A DNA stretch of 33,808 bases from Pseudomonadota bacterium. GTDB taxonomy: Bacteria; Myxococcota_A; UBA9042; GCA-2863065. Shown in pieces: positions 31,638-33,808 of this stretch; the first letter of the stretch is position 1, and each line of letters begins with the position of its first letter. The notes under the pieces were generated by a model. It did not search any database and had not been told where the DNA came from. It saw only the letters and a list, made by a program, of their open reading frames with translations. The stretch lies in the NCBI GenBank assembly GCA_947498315.1, contig CANMLD010000025.1, forward strand, positions 1 to 33,808, written 5' to 3'. The position numbers and the translations under genes are program-made.

Positions 31638-33808
31638 TCAGGCCCGAACGTAAAGCGGCGGGGGGGCGGCCGCCATGTCCGGCTTCTTCTTGCGCAGGGT
31701 CAGCAGCAACTTCGCGGCGTTGAAGACGGCGAAGTTGTGCGTGGTCGGCGTGGTCAGGAGGAACTGACTGCGCGTCTGGCCGATGAAGCGCGCGACGTGG
31801 TCGATGCGCTCGACGGAGAGGTGAGCGAACGGCTCGTCGAGGATGAAGAACCCGCCACCCTCCTGATCGCCTTCGTAGGTCAATGCGACGAGGAGGAGGA
31901 GGCTCGCGAGCACCTTCTGGCCGCCCGAGAGCTTCGGATCCGAGATGGGGATTGGGCGCTTGCCGTCGAAGCCGAGGCGCACGTCGAGGCCCGCTTCTTT
32001 GAGCGCGTCGTCGTCGTCGGTGAGCTTCGGCCGACGCACGTCGACCTCCATGCCGGCCCGACCAGACAGCTCTTTTAGTGCTCGCGCGTAGCGGCTGATG
32101 GTGGCGTCGGCGACGCGGATGTAGCTGGCGCGGGCACGACGTAGCTCTTCTTCGCCCGAGTGGAGCTCACTTTGGCGTTTGGTGAGCAGGCTTAGCTGTT
32201 CTTCGTGGTGCGCGCGCTGCCGGCCGAGGACCATGAGGACGCCGGGGTCTTTGCAGCCGTCGTAGTTCTCCATCTGCTGTTTCAAGGCGCTGACTCGGCC
32301 GCGGAGCTCGGCCGGGCTCTCGAGCAGCTCGCCCGCGGCTTCAGAGCGGAGCTCCGGACCGACAGACGCGCCGAGTTCTTCGGTCTCCCGGCCGACCGCG
32401 CTGCGCCGTGCAGCGACTTCGTGGGCCCGGATCGCGCGACGGCGGCGCTCTTCTTCGCCGACGGCGCCGTCGAGCTTCAGGCGCGACAGCTCGGACTCGC
32501 GGCTGGCGAGCTCTTTGGTGAGGGACTCCGTCTCGGCCAGGACGTCCATGATGGCCTGGCTCTTGAGTCGCTTCTCTTCCGTCAGGAGCTTGTCCTGTTC
32601 GAGGAGGCCGGGGAGCTCGTGTTCGCGTTCGGCCCAGAGAGCGCGGGCCGAGATGGCCTCGATCTGCTGCCGTGCGGTTGCGGCGCGGAGCGCGGCGGCA
32701 CGGCGGGCGTCTTCGGCGGAGGTCTCGACGGCGTCGAGCGCGGTGAGGCGCTCGAGGTGACGGCGTTTGGTGGCTTCGCCGGCCGCGGCGCCGCAGAAAA
32801 GGTCTTCGACGCCGACGTAGACGCCGCCGCGGCCGTCCTGCCGGTAGCCGTCGGCGTCGATGGTCGGGCCTTCTTTGGAGAGGTCGTAGCCCTCCTTCAC
32901 GGAGTCGACGAGGCGGGTCTCGGCGAGACGCTCTTTCACCCAGCTCGGGATGCGGGCGTCGAGCAGCTTGACCGCCGAGAGCGCGGACTTCGGCGGGACC
33001 GAGACCTGAATCGCGCCTTCGAGCGCCGCGACATAGGCCGGATAACGCTGTTTTGCCGAGAGCTTACGGGCTTCGAGCGCGTCTTTGGCTTCGACGAGGA
33101 CGGTGAAGCGGTCGCGCCCAAGCACCGACTCGACGGCCTTCTGCCACTTGGGCTGGGCGACTTCGATGGTCTCTAGTACGAGCGCACTGACGATGCCAGC
33201 GCTGCGGAGGGACTCCTTCATCTCGACGACGAAGCGAGGCAGGCGCACCTTCTCGCCGCGGCCGAGGCCCTGCACTTCGGTCTCGAGCTTCTTGCGCTCT
33301 TCGCGGGCGTCCGCCAGGCGCCTCTCGGCGTCCGCTTCGGCCAGCATCGCGGCGCGAACGACACCTTCGAGCGCATCGACGTCACCTTCGGGGGCAGCTT
33401 CGGCGCGCTGCTTCAACGTCTCGAGCCGCTTCAGCTCGATTCGCACCTCTTTGGAGCGCCCGTCGACGGACTCTTTGTCCTCGAGGCGGCCGCGGCGCTC
33501 CCCCTTCTTGGTCTCGACGGCGCCCTGGAGGCGCTGGATGTCGCGCTCGAAGCGGTCGACTTTGGCGATGCGGTCGGCGTTTTCGTCTTCGAAGCGTGAG
33601 ACGGCTTCTTGGGCGCGGCGGCTCTCGTCGTCGAGCTGACGCAGCTGCTTTTGGAGCTCATGCCAGCGGGCGGCCGGCAGGCGGCGGAGTTCGATGTCCG
33701 TAATCTCGTCCGAGAGCGTCTGGAACTCCTGGTAGCTCTGGGCGTCGCGGGCCGTCAGCTCGAGGGCGCGTTCGGCCTCGCGGGCTTTGAGCTCCTGCGC
33801 CTCGTGCT
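31638..33808 (-). CDS. SMC-family ATPase, C-terminal part (partial, runs off the right edge)
   Basis: About 723 codons are visible, open to the window edge; the N-terminal ATP-binding half lies outside. The visible part has a coiled coil (33446-33808 and on), a hinge-like domain (SALVLETIEVAQPKWQKAVESVLGRDRFTVLVE... to the TIDADGY...GRGGVYVG region), a second long coiled coil, then the ABC signature KLSGGQK and Walker B FFILDEPFAHL with a downstream HN in TTHN. This order is that of SMC proteins, which organise chromosomes or act in defence complexes. The C-terminal head (SVERIDHVARFIGQTRSQFLLTT) is not the usual bacterial Smc wording, so it may be a specialised SMC-like protein. The GTG at 33446 is internal, since the frame continues upstream. 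Confidence 0.78.
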   Translation of the reverse strand, partial: HEAQELKAREAERALELTARDAQSYQEFQTLSDEITDIELRRLPAARWHELQKQLRQLDDESRRAQEAVSRFEDENADRIAKVDRFERDIQRLQGAVETKKGERRGRLEDKESVDGRSKEVRIELKRLETLKQRAEAAPEGDVDALEGVVRAAMLAEADAERRLADAREERKKLETEVQGLGRGEKVRLPRFVVEMKESLRSAGIVSALVLETIEVAQPKWQKAVESVLGRDRFTVLVEAKDALEARKLSAKQRYPAYVAALEGAIQVSVPPKSALSAVKLLDARIPSWVKERLAETRLVDSVKEGYDLSKEGPTIDADGYRQDGRGGVYVGVEDLFCGAAAGEATKRRHLERLTALDAVETSAEDARRAAALRAATARQQIEAISARALWAEREHELPGLLEQDKLLTEEKRLKSQAIMDVLAETESLTKELASRESELSRLKLDGAVGEEERRRRAIRAHEVAARRSAVGRETEELGASVGPELRSEAAGELLESPAELRGRVSALKQQMENYDGCKDPGVLMVLGRQRAHHEEQLSLLTKRQSELHSGEEELRRARASYIRVADATISRYARALKELSGRAGMEVDVRRPKLTDDDDALKEAGLDVRLGFDGKRPIPISDPKLSGGQKVLASLLLLVALTYEGDQEGGGFFILDEPFAHLSVERIDHVARFIGQTRSQFLLTTPTTHNFAVFNAAKLLLTLRKKKPDMAAAPPPLYVRA

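Overview
The window is 33.8 kb of GC-rich, densely packed bacterial chromosome. It carries a flagellar operon with MotE, an RpoD-like sigma factor, a two-heme lipoprotein cytochrome with an Asp/Thr/Gly-rich linker, and a fatty acyl reductase/acyl ligase operon. Together these suggest a flagellated member of the former deltaproteobacteria (Myxococcota/Bradymonadales-like). That placement is inferred from gene style only; no rRNA gene body lies in the window.

Left edge (1-503, minus strand): no protein gene. I read this stretch as an rRNA operon leader running off the left edge, with two good sigma70 promoters (-35 at 442-447 and at 298-303) and a boxA-like antitermination element (131-144). 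Region 504-11094 (minus) is a nine-gene operon with overlapping or near-touching genes. In transcription order it encodes a HAD-like protein that has lost its catalytic aspartates, a fatty acyl reductase, an extended SDR reductase, a polysaccharide pyruvyl transferase-like protein, an acyl-CoA ligase, a crotonase, an acyl carrier protein, a second acyl-activating ligase and a lipid kinase. As a set they could activate, carry, reduce and phosphorylate long acyl chains, that is, make a fatty-alcohol or ether-type or otherwise unusual lipid. The product cannot be read from sequence.

Region 11095-11635 separates this operon from a plus-strand flagellar operon. It holds a small, apparently frameshifted reading frame that touches the fliF start. 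The flagellar block is fliF-fliG-fliH-fliI-motE-like-fliK-flgD-flgE (11636-21505): the MS ring, switch, export ATPase with its regulator, a stator chaperone, hook-length control, hook cap and hook. No fliJ is seen; the motE-like gene occupies its usual place.

From 21573 to 24705 (minus) lie a di-heme cytochrome c lipoprotein, a decayed FHA-domain gene (an in-frame stop near its start and a truncated protease end) and an RpoD-family sigma factor. Divergent from the sigma gene are two tandem paralogues of unknown function (24958-26615) and then a membrane fatty acid desaturase (26800-27882). The right end has a two-module AAA+ ATPase (minus), a 74-residue helix-hairpin-helix-like protein with a clear promoter (plus), an O-antigen ligase-like membrane protein carrying a six-copy 15-bp tandem repeat (minus), and the C-terminal part of an SMC-family ATPase that leaves the window on the right.
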